In this document: positions 1-7,187 of the stretch, in pieces
Numbering within the stretch: the stretch's first letter is position 1
How the letters are laid out: the number at the start of each line of letters is the position of its first letter
Assembly: GCA_031178565.1 (NCBI GenBank)
Contig: JAPSIU010000026.1
Coordinates: 1-17,276, forward strand
DNA: 17,276 bases
Origin: Leucobacter sp.
Lineage (GTDB): Bacteria; Actinomycetota; Actinomycetes; Actinomycetales; Microbacteriaceae
Direction of reading: 5' to 3'
Made by a program: the position numbers and the translations under genes
The notes under the pieces: model-generated
What the model was told of the DNA's origin: nothing
The model's database searches: none
Seen by the model: the letters and a program-made list of their open reading frames with translations, nothing else

Positions 1-54
1 CGCGGTGCGGGCCGGCAGCTATCCCACCCGACCCCGCCCCTCAGTGCGTCCGGA

Positions 55-540
55 TCAGCCGACGTAGGTGTCGACGGCCAGCACCTTCACCGAGATCACG
101 TTGCCGTTCGGTGCGGAGTAGCTGACCTCCTCGCCCACCTTGCGGCCGAGGATCGCGGCGCCGAGCGGGCTCTCCGCGCTGTAGACGTCGAGATCCGAGC
201 CGTCGGCGAGCTCGCGGTTGCCGAGCAGGAAGCGCTCCTCGTCGCCGAAGATCTCGGCGGTGACCACCGTTCCGACCTCGACCACGCCGCTCGCCTGCGG
301 CGCCTCGCCGACGACGGCGTGCTTCAGGAGCTCCTCGAGATCGCGGATCCGGGCCTCCATCTTGCCCTGCTCCTCCTTGGCGGCGTGGTAGCCGCCGTTC
401 TCCTTCAGGTCGCCTTCCCCGCGCGCCGCCTCGATGCGCGCGGCGATGTCCTTGCGGCCCGCGCCTGTGAGCTGATCCAGCTCGCCCTTGAGCCGGTCGT
501 AGGCCTCCTGAGTCAGCCAGGTCTGGGTGGGCTCGGCCAT
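55..540 (-). CDS. greA: Transcription elongation factor GreA
   Basis: GreA binds the secondary channel of RNA polymerase and stimulates cleavage of backtracked RNA, rescuing stalled complexes. The 161-residue product has the usual family length. Residues 8-80 form the N-terminal coiled coil, with the tip motif GEGDLKEN (41-48); D44 and E47 are the acidic residues expected at the catalytic tip. Residues about 85-161 match the C-terminal FKBP-like domain, with the typical SPLGAAILG (124-132) and GNVISVKVL stretches. The ATG at 540-538 is preceded by an AGGA-type ribosome site and, 42 bases upstream, a TATAGT hexamer. The DUF4307 gene lies upstream on the same strand, as in M. tuberculosis Rv1080c-Rv1081c. 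Identity is clear; only promoter strength is inferred. Confidence 0.97.
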   Translation of the reverse strand: MAEPTQTWLTQEAYDRLKGELDQLTGAGRKDIAARIEAARGEGDLKENGGYHAAKEEQGKMEARIRDLEELLKHAVVGEAPQASGVVEVGTVVTAEIFGDEERFLLGNRELADGSDLDVYSAESPLGAAILGRKVGEEVSYSAPNGNVISVKVLAVDTYVG

Positions 541-582
541 GGTCGATCCTCGTTTCCGTCCGGGGGCGGCGGGCGCCGCGAT

Positions 583-588
583 ACTATA
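583..588 (-). promoter_or_regulatory. greA promoter -10 hexamer
   Basis: The minus strand reads TATAGT here, a near-consensus sigma-A -10 box. It would start a transcript about 35 bases before the greA ATG. No good TTGACA-like -35 lies 17 bases upstream, which is common in actinobacterial promoters. Confidence 0.55.
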
Positions 589-593
589 CGCAA

Positions 594-616
594 CGCCCCG
601 ATTCGAGGTCGGGGCG
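594..616 (-). terminator. Hairpin between DUF4307 gene and greA
   Basis: An 8-bp perfect inverted repeat, CGCCCCGA and TCGGGGCG, encloses a 7-base loop about 60 bases past the stop of the DUF4307 gene. It could end that transcript before the greA promoter. No clear U-run follows, so factor-independent termination is uncertain. Confidence 0.4.
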
Positions 617-674
617 CAACGTCCAGGATATCAGCACCCGGTGGGCGGGGGGTGGAGCGCGCGGAACTCGCCGC

Positions 675-1109
675 CTACTCGACGATCCAGCACTCTTTGG
701 CGTGCGCGGCCGTCGCGGGATTGGTCGTGACGAGCCGCGTCGTCACCGTGTGCGTGCGCTGCTCCGAGATCGGGAGCTCGACGACCTTCCAGCCGACCGT
801 GGCCTTGGAGGCGTTGAGCGCCTCGACGGCGCAGGCGACCGGTGTCTCCGGGGGCGCGCTCACCTCGAACCTCACGTCGAGGGAGCGCTCGTCGTGGGCC
901 TGGAAGCCGATGTCCTGCACCGCGAGCCGGCTCGTGTCCTGCCACCCGCTGAACAGCAGGAACGCGACACCGGCGATGAGCAGCAGAGCGCCGGCGCCCC
1001 ACGCGAAGCGGCGGTCGAGGCGGCGCCGACGACCGGTCCCGTAGCGCTCGTCGAGGTTCTGCGAGGTCGTCGCCCCGGGGCGCGCGGCCGGCGGAAGCGT
1101 CTCCGACAC
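675..1109 (-). CDS. DUF4307 single-pass membrane protein
   Basis: This is a 144-residue actinobacterial protein of unknown function with the DUF4307 signature: an N-terminal ERYG box (about 21-24), a basic RRRRLDRR stretch, one hydrophobic helix (about 35-54), then an outer domain with a late cysteine in ECWIVE. The predicted topology is a short cytoplasmic tail with a beta-rich extracytoplasmic domain. The GTG start at 1109-1107 was chosen because GGAGG lies five bases upstream and because the 46 further residues possible upstream look non-coding. The same gene (Rv1081c) lies between greA and mca in M. tuberculosis, so the neighbourhood supports the call. Its link to mycothiol metabolism or to greA is not known. 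Confidence 0.85.
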   Translation of the reverse strand: MSETLPPAARPGATTSQNLDERYGTGRRRRLDRRFAWGAGALLLIAGVAFLLFSGWQDTSRLAVQDIGFQAHDERSLDVRFEVSAPPETPVACAVEALNASKATVGWKVVELPISEQRTHTVTTRLVTTNPATAAHAKECWIVE

Positions 1110-1132
1110 GGGAACCTCCGATGTGCGCTGGG

Positions 1133-1158
1133 TAAACTGGATGTCTGCTGCCAGAGTA
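1133..1158. promoter_or_regulatory. Divergent promoters of mca and the DUF4307 gene
   Basis: The 85-base divergent gap contains TAAACT on the plus strand (1133-1138) and TACTCT on the minus strand (1158-1153). Both fit the TAnnnT -10 pattern of actinobacteria and each points to its own gene. Neither has a strong -35 box. This is inference from motif and position only. Confidence 0.35.
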
Positions 1159-1194
1159 CCGGGATCCGCCCGGGAAGCATGTGAGAGGACGCGC

Positions 1195-2064
1195 ATGACG
1201 CTCAGGTTGATCGCGGTGCACGCGCACCCCGACGACGAATCAAGCAAGGGCGCGGCGACCTACGCTCACTACCTCGACCAGGGCGTCGAGGTGCTGATCG
1301 TGAGCTGCACGGGAGGCGAGCGGGGCGACGTGCTCAACGAGCTCGTCGCACGCGACCCGAAGAGCCGCCGCGACCTCGCCGGTCTCCGCCGGGAGGAGAT
1401 GGATCACGCGCGCAGCGTCATCGGCTTCCAGCACCGCTGGCTGGGCTACCAGGACTCGGGCCTGCCCGACGAGGGCGATCCCGTGCCCGCGGGATCCTTC
1501 GCGGACCTCCCGGCCGAGGTCTCGGCGGAGGTGCTCGTGCGGGTGGTGCGCGAGTTCAAGCCCCACGTGATGATCACGTACAACGAGCAGGGCGGTTATC
1601 CCCACCCCGATCACATCCGCTGTCACGAGGTCAGCCGCATCGCCTGGGAGCGCTCGGGCGATGCGCAGAGCTACCCCGAGGCGGGCGAGCCGTGGGCGAT
1701 CAAGAAGCTGTACTACGAGGAGATCTTCAACGCGGAGCGCGTGGGGACGGTGTATCAGTGGCTGCTCGACAACGAGCCGGAGTCGCCCCTCATCGAGCAG
1801 TTCGCCGAGATGCAGGGGTGGATGACACGCCGGGCCTACCGAGGCACCGCGAAGATCGACGTCGGTCGCTTCTTCGACCGTCGTGACGAGGCGCTGCGCG
1901 CGCACGCGAGCCAGGTGCCGCCGGACAGCCCGTTCTTCTTCTGGCCGAACGAGTTGCAGCGCGAGGCCTGGCCGTTCGAGGATTACCGGCTCGCGGCCTC
2001 GCGGGTCGCGACGAGCGAGTTCGAAGCGGACCTGTTCCAGGGCATCGAGGAGGAGACGGCGTGA
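1195..2064 (+). CDS. mca: Mycothiol S-conjugate amidase
   Basis: Mca is a zinc amidase that cleaves mycothiol S-conjugates of toxins or antibiotics to a mercapturic acid, which is exported, and GlcN-inositol, which is recycled. The 289-residue length matches Mca. Visible motifs are the N-terminal zinc and catalytic signature AHPDDES (about residues 9-15), the CTGGERGD box that separates Mca/MshB proteins from other LmbE-like enzymes, and YNEQGGYPHPDH, which carries the third zinc histidine. The C-terminal HASQ and SPFFFWP motifs favour Mca over MshB. The ATG at 1195 has a GAGAGGA ribosome site; an upstream extension to 1123 lacks one. The stop overlaps the next start (GTGA), so translation is probably coupled. 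The cytosolic enzyme implies a mycothiol-based redox system in the host. Confidence 0.95.
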   Translation: MTLRLIAVHAHPDDESSKGAATYAHYLDQGVEVLIVSCTGGERGDVLNELVARDPKSRRDLAGLRREEMDHARSVIGFQHRWLGYQDSGLPDEGDPVPAGSFADLPAEVSAEVLVRVVREFKPHVMITYNEQGGYPHPDHIRCHEVSRIAWERSGDAQSYPEAGEPWAIKKLYYEEIFNAERVGTVYQWLLDNEPESPLIEQFAEMQGWMTRRAYRGTAKIDVGRFFDRRDEALRAHASQVPPDSPFFFWPNELQREAWPFEDYRLAASRVATSEFEADLFQGIEEETA

Positions 2065-2351
2065 GTGTCGCGAGTGTACTGAGTGCTGTCGGACGGCTCG
2101 CGGAGGAGACCGAGTTCGACCCGAACCAGGTGACCCCGGGCTTCGAGGGATTCATCTTCACCGGGCTTCTCGCCGCGGGCATCATCGTGCTCGGCTTCCT
2201 GCTCGTCCGCCGTCTGCGGCGCAACAGCTACCGAGCGGAGGTGCGCGAGCAGATCGAACGGGAGCTGGCGGAGCGCGACGGCGGGGACGCGCCTGGCGAA
2301 TCCGGTGACGCAGGGGATGCGGCCGGCCGGGATCCCGAGCCTCGGGGCTGA
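2061..2351 (+). CDS. Small membrane protein downstream of mca
   Basis: This 96-residue protein has a short N-terminal segment, a VTPGFEGF box (about 24-31), one transmembrane helix (about 31-50), a basic RRLRRNSYRAE boundary, then a charged, probably disordered tail rich in G, D and E. It resembles Rv1083-type proteins found directly after mca in many actinobacteria; function is unknown. The GTG start overlaps the mca stop by four bases, with GAGGAGGA just upstream inside mca. The positive-inside rule puts the C-terminus in the cytoplasm. Constant linkage to mca suggests, but does not prove, a role near mycothiol conjugate handling. Confidence 0.8.
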   Translation: MSVASVLSAVGRLAEETEFDPNQVTPGFEGFIFTGLLAAGIIVLGFLLVRRLRRNSYRAEVREQIERELAERDGGDAPGESGDAGDAAGRDPEPRG

Positions 2352-2357
2352 GCGCCT

Positions 2358-4403
2358 GTGAGCGGATGGCACGGGGACTCGGGGGACGACGAACCCGATT
2401 TCGACCTGATCGACGGCGCTGAGCGCTGGCCGGGAGAAGCCTGGGGGGCTCCGCCTCCCGACGGTTTCGGGGCCGGTCCGGCGTCGGGCGATCCGGCGGC
2501 AGTGGACGGCCCGAGCGCGGGTGCGGGTGCGGGTGCGTCCGAGCCGAGCACGGGAGCACACGTGGGATCCGACCCCCTCGACGTGCTCTCGGGTGTCTTC
2601 GGCTACGACTCCTTCCGGGGCGAGCAGGACGAGATCGTCCGCCATGTGATCTCCGGCGGCGACGCGGTCGTGCTCATGCCCACGGGCGGCGGCAAATCCG
2701 TCTGCTACCAGATCCCGTCCCTCGTGAGGGAGGGGACCGGGATCGTGCTCTCGCCGCTCGTGGCGCTCATGCACGACCAGGTCGCAGCGCTCCGCCTCGC
2801 GGGCGTGCGCGCCGCGGCGCTGAACTCCTCGATGAGCATCGAGGATCGCCGGGCTGTGGAGGACGCCTACCGCCGCGGTCTGCTCGACGTGCTGTACCTC
2901 GCACCCGAGCGCCTCGCCGCCCCCGGAACCGTCGAGTTCCTCTCGCAGGGGCGGATCGCGCTCTTCGCCATCGACGAGGCCCACTGCGTCTCGCAGTGGG
3001 GACACGACTTCCGCCCCGACTACCTGCGCCTCGGCGCGCTCGCGGAGCGCTGGCCCGACGTGCCGCGCATCGCGCTCACGGCGACGGCGACGTCCGAGAC
3101 CCGCCGCGAGATCACGGAGCGGCTGCATCTCGAGCGGGCCAGGCACTTCGTGTCGAGCTTCGACCGCCCGAACATCCGCTATCGCATCGAGGCGAAGCAG
3201 AACGTGCGCGCGCAGCTGATCGACTTCATCCGCGGCGAACACACCGGCGAGGCCGGCATCGTCTACGCGCTCAGCCGCAAGCGCGTCGAGCAGACCGCGG
3301 CGGCCCTCCGCGACGCCGGAGTCGACGCCGTCGCGTACCACGCCGGTCTGCCGGCCTCGGAGCGTCTCGAGGCGCAGACCCGCTTCCTCCGCGAGGACGG
3401 CGTCGTGGTCGTGGCGACGATCGCCTTCGGCATGGGGATCGACAAGCCCGACGTGCGCTTCGTCGCCCACATCGACCTGCCGAAGTCGGTCGAGGGGTAC
3501 TACCAGGAGACCGGTCGAGCGGGCCGCGACGGCCTCCCCTCGGAGGCCTGGCTCGCGTACGGGCTGCAGGACGTCGTGCAGCAGCGCCAGATGATCGAGT
3601 CGGGCGACGGCGACCAGGCGACGCGCGCCAACCAGACGCGGCACCTGAACGCGATGCTCGCCCTGTGCGAGGGCGTCGAGTGCCGCCGCGTCTTCCTGCT
3701 GCGGTACTTCGGCGAAACTCGCACGGAGCCCTGCGGCAACTGCGACGTCTGCCTGCACCCTCCGAAGCTGTGGGACGCGACGATCCCGAGCCAGATGCTC
3801 CTGTCGACCGTGATCCGCACGCAGAAGGAGCGGGGACGCACCTACGCCGCGGGCCAGCACATCGACGTGCTGCGCGGCACGGGGTCCGAGCGTGCGACGC
3901 AGATGCGGCTCGACGAGCTCTCGACCTGGGGCATCGGCAAGGAGTGGTCGGTCGCCCAGTGGCGGGGCATCGTGCGGCACCTGCTTGCCGTCGGGATCCT
4001 CGAGGCCCGCGGCGAGTGGGGCGTGCTCGCGCCGACCGAGGAGGCGAAGCCCGTGCTCCGCGGGGAGGCGTCGGTGCGGATGCGCGAGGAGGTGTTCGCC
4101 CGCGCGGCGCGCGGCGGGCGCGGGGAGCGCGGGGCCGGATCCGCCGGTGCGAAGCGCTCCGCCGCCGCGGCGGAACTCACGCCCGAGCAGGCCGACGTGT
4201 TCGAGCGCCTGCGCGCGTGGCGCGCGGACGAGGCCAAGCGCCAGGGGGTTCCGGGCTACGTCGTCTTCGGCGACGCCACGCTCGCCGCCCTCGCGGTGCA
4301 TCGGCCGGGCAGCGATGACGAGATGCTCGCGATCTCGGGCATCGGTCAGGTCAAGCTCGAGCGCTACGGCGCAGCCGTGCTCGAGGCGCTCGCCGCGGGC
4401 TGA
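2358..4403 (+). CDS. recQ: RecQ family ATP-dependent DNA helicase
   Basis: RecQ unwinds DNA 3' to 5' in recombination and repair of stalled forks. The 681-residue protein contains Walker A MPTGGGKS (107-114), the DEAH box (206-209) followed by the RecQ-specific aromatic-rich loop, motif V/VI with QETGRAGRDG (383-392), a zinc site C442, C459, C462, C465 with the same 17-3-3 spacing as E. coli RecQ, a winged-helix region (about 470-565), and a C-terminal HRDC domain (about 605-681). The first 70 residues are acidic and low in complexity, an extra tail absent from E. coli RecQ. The GTG start lies six bases after the preceding stop and its ribosome site is weak, so the exact start is uncertain. 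It probably shares the mca transcript. In M. tuberculosis this slot holds Rv1084 instead. Confidence 0.95.
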   Translation: MSGWHGDSGDDEPDFDLIDGAERWPGEAWGAPPPDGFGAGPASGDPAAVDGPSAGAGAGASEPSTGAHVGSDPLDVLSGVFGYDSFRGEQDEIVRHVISGGDAVVLMPTGGGKSVCYQIPSLVREGTGIVLSPLVALMHDQVAALRLAGVRAAALNSSMSIEDRRAVEDAYRRGLLDVLYLAPERLAAPGTVEFLSQGRIALFAIDEAHCVSQWGHDFRPDYLRLGALAERWPDVPRIALTATATSETRREITERLHLERARHFVSSFDRPNIRYRIEAKQNVRAQLIDFIRGEHTGEAGIVYALSRKRVEQTAAALRDAGVDAVAYHAGLPASERLEAQTRFLREDGVVVVATIAFGMGIDKPDVRFVAHIDLPKSVEGYYQETGRAGRDGLPSEAWLAYGLQDVVQQRQMIESGDGDQATRANQTRHLNAMLALCEGVECRRVFLLRYFGETRTEPCGNCDVCLHPPKLWDATIPSQMLLSTVIRTQKERGRTYAAGQHIDVLRGTGSERATQMRLDELSTWGIGKEWSVAQWRGIVRHLLAVGILEARGEWGVLAPTEEAKPVLRGEASVRMREEVFARAARGGRGERGAGSAGAKRSAAAAELTPEQADVFERLRAWRADEAKRQGVPGYVVFGDATLAALAVHRPGSDDEMLAISGIGQVKLERYGAAVLEALAAG

Positions 4404-4445
4404 GCTCCGTCGACTATCGCCTGCTTCGCCCTGGCCTGGGCGGGT

Positions 4446-4586
4446 CTACTGCACGCGGAGGAGCTGCGGGCGCGGCCCCTCGAGCCGGGCGACGGACACC
4501 TTCACCTCGATGAGGTCCGCGGCGAGGGCGCGCACGTCGTCGCGGACCTCCTTGATCTCCTCACGGACCGCTGCGAAAAAGCGACG
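4446..4586 (-). pseudogene. 3' fragment of a coiled-coil gene
   Basis: Between recQ and the hemolysin III gene, the minus strand keeps an open frame of 46 codons ending in TAG at 4448-4446 and blocked upstream by an in-frame TAG at 4589-4587. The predicted peptide reads as a charged heptad-like coiled coil (VREEIKEVRDDVRALAADL) followed by VKVSVARLEGPRPQLL. To my memory this resembles C-terminal tails of small actinobacterial hypothetical proteins. No ATG lies in the frame; the first internal GTG would leave only about 29 residues. I read it as the remnant of a gene that lost its 5' part. The rest of the 271-base gap shows nothing else convincing. Confidence 0.4.
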
Positions 4587-4614
4587 CTACCCCAGGCGCA
4601 CTCGGCGCTGTCAA
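4584..4614 (-). promoter_or_regulatory. Possible promoter facing the gene fragment
   Basis: The minus strand has a perfect TTGACA (4614-4609) and TAGCGT (4589-4584) separated by 19 bases, slightly long. It points toward the 4446-4586 fragment and would run antisense to the 3' end of recQ. The match may be chance. Confidence 0.25.
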
Positions 4615-4674
4615 ACCCGAAGCCGAGGATGTGGAGAACCCGGCCGTGGCAGCAGCCTGTGAGCGGAGACGCTG

Positions 4675-5454
4675 TCATCGTAGATAGAACGGGTCGATCG
4701 CGATGAGGAGAGCCGCCGTCCAGTGGCACAGGAACGCGAGCACGGTCAGCGCGTGGAAGATCTCGTGGAACCCGAAGACGCCGGGCACGGGGTTCGGGCG
4801 CTTGACCCCGTAGACCACGGATCCCAGCGTGTAGAGCAGGCCGCCGACGATCACGAGGATCATGGTCGCGGGATTCGCCCGGTAGATGTCGCCGAGGTAC
4901 ATCACCGCGGCCCAGCCGAGCAGCAGGTAGAGGGGCACGTAGAGCCAGCGCGGGGATCCGATCCAGAACACCCTGAAGCCGATCCCGAGCAGCGCGCCCG
5001 CCCACACCAGCACGAGCAGCAGGATCCCCTTGTCGAGGGGGAGCGCGAGGAGTGCGATGGGCGTGTAGGTTCCGGCGATCAACAAGAAGATGTTGGCGTG
5101 GTCGAGGCGGCGGAACATCTGCCTCGTGGCGGGTTTCCAGTCGAAGCGGTGGTAGAGCGCCGAGATGCCGAAGAGCAGCATGCTCGAGATCATGTAGACG
5201 ACGGACGCCCACTTCGCGACGGGCCCGTGCGCGAGGCAGATGAGCACGATCCCCGCGACGGTCGCGACGGGGAACGTTCCCGCGTGGATCCAGCCGCGCC
5301 ACAGGGGCTTGGCCTCGCCCGGCTCTCCGGTCGGGCCCTGCGGCTGGTCGCCCGGGTGATCGAGCGCATCGGCGAGCAGCGGGAGCGACAGCCGATCGGG
5401 CTCGGGCAGGGGACGCCCCGCGCGGTCGGGATCGGATGCGCCGTGCGGGGTCAT
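4675..5454 (-). CDS. Hemolysin III / PAQR family membrane protein
   Basis: This is a 259-residue integral membrane protein of the HlyIII (TrhA/YqfA)-PAQR family, putative zinc-dependent hydrolases linked to membrane lipid homeostasis. Residues 1-50 are a hydrophilic tail; seven hydrophobic helices follow. The family metal residues are visible: S98 and H102 in SALYH, D118-H119 in LDHANIFLLIAGTYTP, and H230/H234 in GFHEIFHAL. The ATG at 5454 is preferred over longer readings because a TACACT -10 box ends seven bases before it and the upstream frame lacks conserved sequence. GGAGG lies only one base before the ATG, too close for a normal ribosome site. The M. tuberculosis counterpart is Rv1085c, also next to a short-chain prenyltransferase. 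True haemolysis is unproven for this family. Confidence 0.92.
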   Translation of the reverse strand: MTPHGASDPDRAGRPLPEPDRLSLPLLADALDHPGDQPQGPTGEPGEAKPLWRGWIHAGTFPVATVAGIVLICLAHGPVAKWASVVYMISSMLLFGISALYHRFDWKPATRQMFRRLDHANIFLLIAGTYTPIALLALPLDKGILLLVLVWAGALLGIGFRVFWIGSPRWLYVPLYLLLGWAAVMYLGDIYRANPATMILVIVGGLLYTLGSVVYGVKRPNPVPGVFGFHEIFHALTVLAFLCHWTAALLIAIDPFYLR

Positions 5455-5461
5455 ACCTCCG

Positions 5462-5467
5462 AGTGTA
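5462..5467 (-). promoter_or_regulatory. -10 box for a leaderless hlyIII transcript
   Basis: TACACT on the minus strand is followed by seven bases (CGGAGGT) and the ATG at 5454, so transcription would begin at or next to the start codon. This mirrors the TACACT before the divergent prenyltransferase gene. Confidence 0.5.
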
Positions 5468-5569
5468 TGGTCGGCGCGGATCCGAGGGGGCATACGCGAA
5501 GGGATTCTCCAGCCTCGTGCGCCGTCGCGGGGCGGGGTCGATCCTGATCCGTCGCCCGGTCCCGGGCGA

Positions 5570-5575
5570 TACACT
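5570..5575 (+). promoter_or_regulatory. -10 box for a leaderless prenyltransferase transcript
   Basis: TACACT is followed by six bases (CTGAGA) and then the GTG start at 5582, placing the expected transcription start on the start codon. No strong -35 is visible. Confidence 0.5.
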
Positions 5576-5581
5576 CTGAGA

Positions 5582-6367
5582 GTGAATGCCCAGCCTCAGA
5601 CGCCGCGAACCGGTCTCCTGTACCGGCTCTACCAGCGGCGCCTGCGCCGGGAGATCGACCCCGTGCGGGTGCCGCACCACATCGCGGTGATCGTGGACGG
5701 GAACCGGCGCTGGGCGAAGCAGCGCCTGCAGGAGCGAGCGGCGTTCGGTCATCGGGCCGGAGCCCGCAAGATCCCGGAGTTCCTCGGCTGGTGCGAGGAG
5801 GCCGGCGTCGGCGTCGTCACGCTCTATCTGCTCTCGGCCGACAACCTGCAGTCCCGCGACCGCGTCGAGCTCGAGGACCTGTTCGGGATCATCGGAGAGC
5901 TGGCGACCCTGCTCTCCGAGAACCCGCGCTGGCGGGTCAAGCACGTGGGCGCCTGCGAGGGGCTCTCCCCCGAACTCGCGACCGCGCTCGGAGAGGCCGA
6001 GGCCCGCACGATCGATCGCGACGGGCTGCACATCAATCTGGCGGTCGGATACGGCGGACGCAGCGAGATCACGGCAGCGGTGCGAAGCGTCATCGCCGAG
6101 CACCAGGCGGCCGGGGGATCGATCGACACGCTCGCCGAGCGGCTCACACCCGAGACCATCGGAGAGCACCTGTGGACGCGTGGGCAGGCGGACCCCGATC
6201 TCGTGATCCGCACCTCCGGAGAGCAGCGGCTCTCCGACTTCATGATCTGGCAGTCGGCGCACTCCGAGTTCTACTTCGTCGAGGCGCTGTATCCGGATCT
6301 GCGCGAGGTCGACTTCCTGCGAGCGCTGCGCGACTATTCTTCACGGCAGCGGCGGCTCGGGGGGTAG
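5582..6367 (+). CDS. uppS: Short-chain cis-prenyltransferase (UppS family, Z-FPP synthase-like)
   Basis: UppS-family enzymes add isopentenyl units in cis to allylic diphosphates, making carriers or precursors for cell-wall lipid intermediates. The 261-residue protein has IVDGNRRWAKQ with catalytic D39, GHRAGA (56-61), the chain-length region TLYLLSADNL (80-89), NLAVGYGGR, and the C-terminal IRTSGEQRLSDFMIWQ and HSEFYF boxes. The LYLLSADNL version, with leucine rather than a small residue at the tunnel, resembles M. tuberculosis Rv1086, which makes the short product Z,E-farnesyl diphosphate. Synteny with Rv1086 supports this over the essential long-chain UppS. The GTG at 5582 is set by the TACACT box six bases upstream. 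The SDR gene follows after six bases. Product length is inferred. Confidence 0.92.
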   Translation: MNAQPQTPRTGLLYRLYQRRLRREIDPVRVPHHIAVIVDGNRRWAKQRLQERAAFGHRAGARKIPEFLGWCEEAGVGVVTLYLLSADNLQSRDRVELEDLFGIIGELATLLSENPRWRVKHVGACEGLSPELATALGEAEARTIDRDGLHINLAVGYGGRSEITAAVRSVIAEHQAAGGSIDTLAERLTPETIGEHLWTRGQADPDLVIRTSGEQRLSDFMIWQSAHSEFYFVEALYPDLREVDFLRALRDYSSRQRRLGG

Positions 6368-6373
6368 GGCACG

Positions 6374-7171
6374 ATGACACGACGGGAAACGGCGCTTCCG
6401 GATCTGAGCGGGCAGCGGGTGCTGGTGACGGGCGCCTCCGGAGGCATCGGGAGCGGGATCGCGCGGCGCTTCGCCGCGGCGGGCGCGCGCCTGGCGCTGC
6501 ACTACCGCGGTACGACGGCGTCCTCGGCCGAGGCCGTTGCCGCACTCGTCGAGGAGCTGCGGGAGGGAGGCGGCCACGCGGTCGCCGTGCGTGCGGATCT
6601 CCGGGACCCCGGTGCGGCCGAAACGCTGATCGACGACACCGTGCGTGCGCTCGGCGGTATCGACGGGCTCGTCAACAACGCGGGGATCCAGCCGCTCAGC
6701 CCTCTCGCCGATACCTCGCGCGCGGAGTGGGACGAGGTGCTCAGCGTGAATCTCGGCGCGGTGTTCGAGCTCGCGCGCGCGGCGGCGGCGGCGATGGGCG
6801 AGGCTCCCGTGCGCGATCGCTGGATCACCCACATCGCCTCGATCGAGGCGAGCCGCCCCGCGCCGGCGCACGCCCACTACGCGGTCGCCAAGGCCGGCGT
6901 CGTGATGCACGCTCGGGCCGCGGCGCTCGAACTGGGACGGGCCGGGATCCGCGTCAACGCGGTGTCACCCGGGCTGGTGGAGCGGCCGGGGCTCGCCGAG
7001 GCGTGGCCCGAGGGCGTGGCGAGCTGGGAGGCGCGCGCCCCGCTCGGTCGCCTCGCGACGGCGGAGGACATCGGCAACGCCTGCGTGCTGCTCGCCTCGC
7101 CGGCGGCGTCGTTCATCACCGGCCAGGACCTCGCGGTCGACGGGGGCATGCTGGCCACTCCGGGCTGGTAG
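6374..7171 (+). CDS. SDR family NAD(P)-dependent oxidoreductase
   Basis: This is a classical short-chain dehydrogenase/reductase of 265 residues. It shows the Rossmann motif TGASGGIG (19-26), NNAG (101-104), the catalytic triad S156, Y169 and K173 (spacing 13 and 4, as in the family), and VNAVSPG (194-200) with a C-terminal DGGM cofactor-lid end. It resembles FabG-like or sugar-alcohol dehydrogenases; the substrate cannot be told from sequence alone. The ATG lies six bases after uppS, with only a G-rich upstream stretch, so it is probably co-transcribed with uppS and the next amidohydrolase gene. A role in reducing a prenyl or nucleoside-derived product would be a guess. Confidence 0.9.
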   Translation: MTRRETALPDLSGQRVLVTGASGGIGSGIARRFAAAGARLALHYRGTTASSAEAVAALVEELREGGGHAVAVRADLRDPGAAETLIDDTVRALGGIDGLVNNAGIQPLSPLADTSRAEWDEVLSVNLGAVFELARAAAAAMGEAPVRDRWITHIASIEASRPAPAHAHYAVAKAGVVMHARAAALELGRAGIRVNAVSPGLVERPGLAEAWPEGVASWEARAPLGRLATAEDIGNACVLLASPAASFITGQDLAVDGGMLATPGW

Positions 7172-7187
7172 AGGAAGGGAAGCAGAC

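Noticed and set aside
1983..4301. Minus-strand open frame of 772 codons opposite recQ
   Set aside because: It is a shadow of the strong RecQ frame in high-GC DNA. Its composition is rich in Arg, His, Leu and Asp with no family motif, and no ribosome site precedes it.
5455..5574. N-terminal extension of the hemolysin III protein by 40 residues
   Set aside because: The extension lacks conserved sequence, would start inside the prenyltransferase promoter, and is removed by the TACACT box seven bases before the ATG at 5454.
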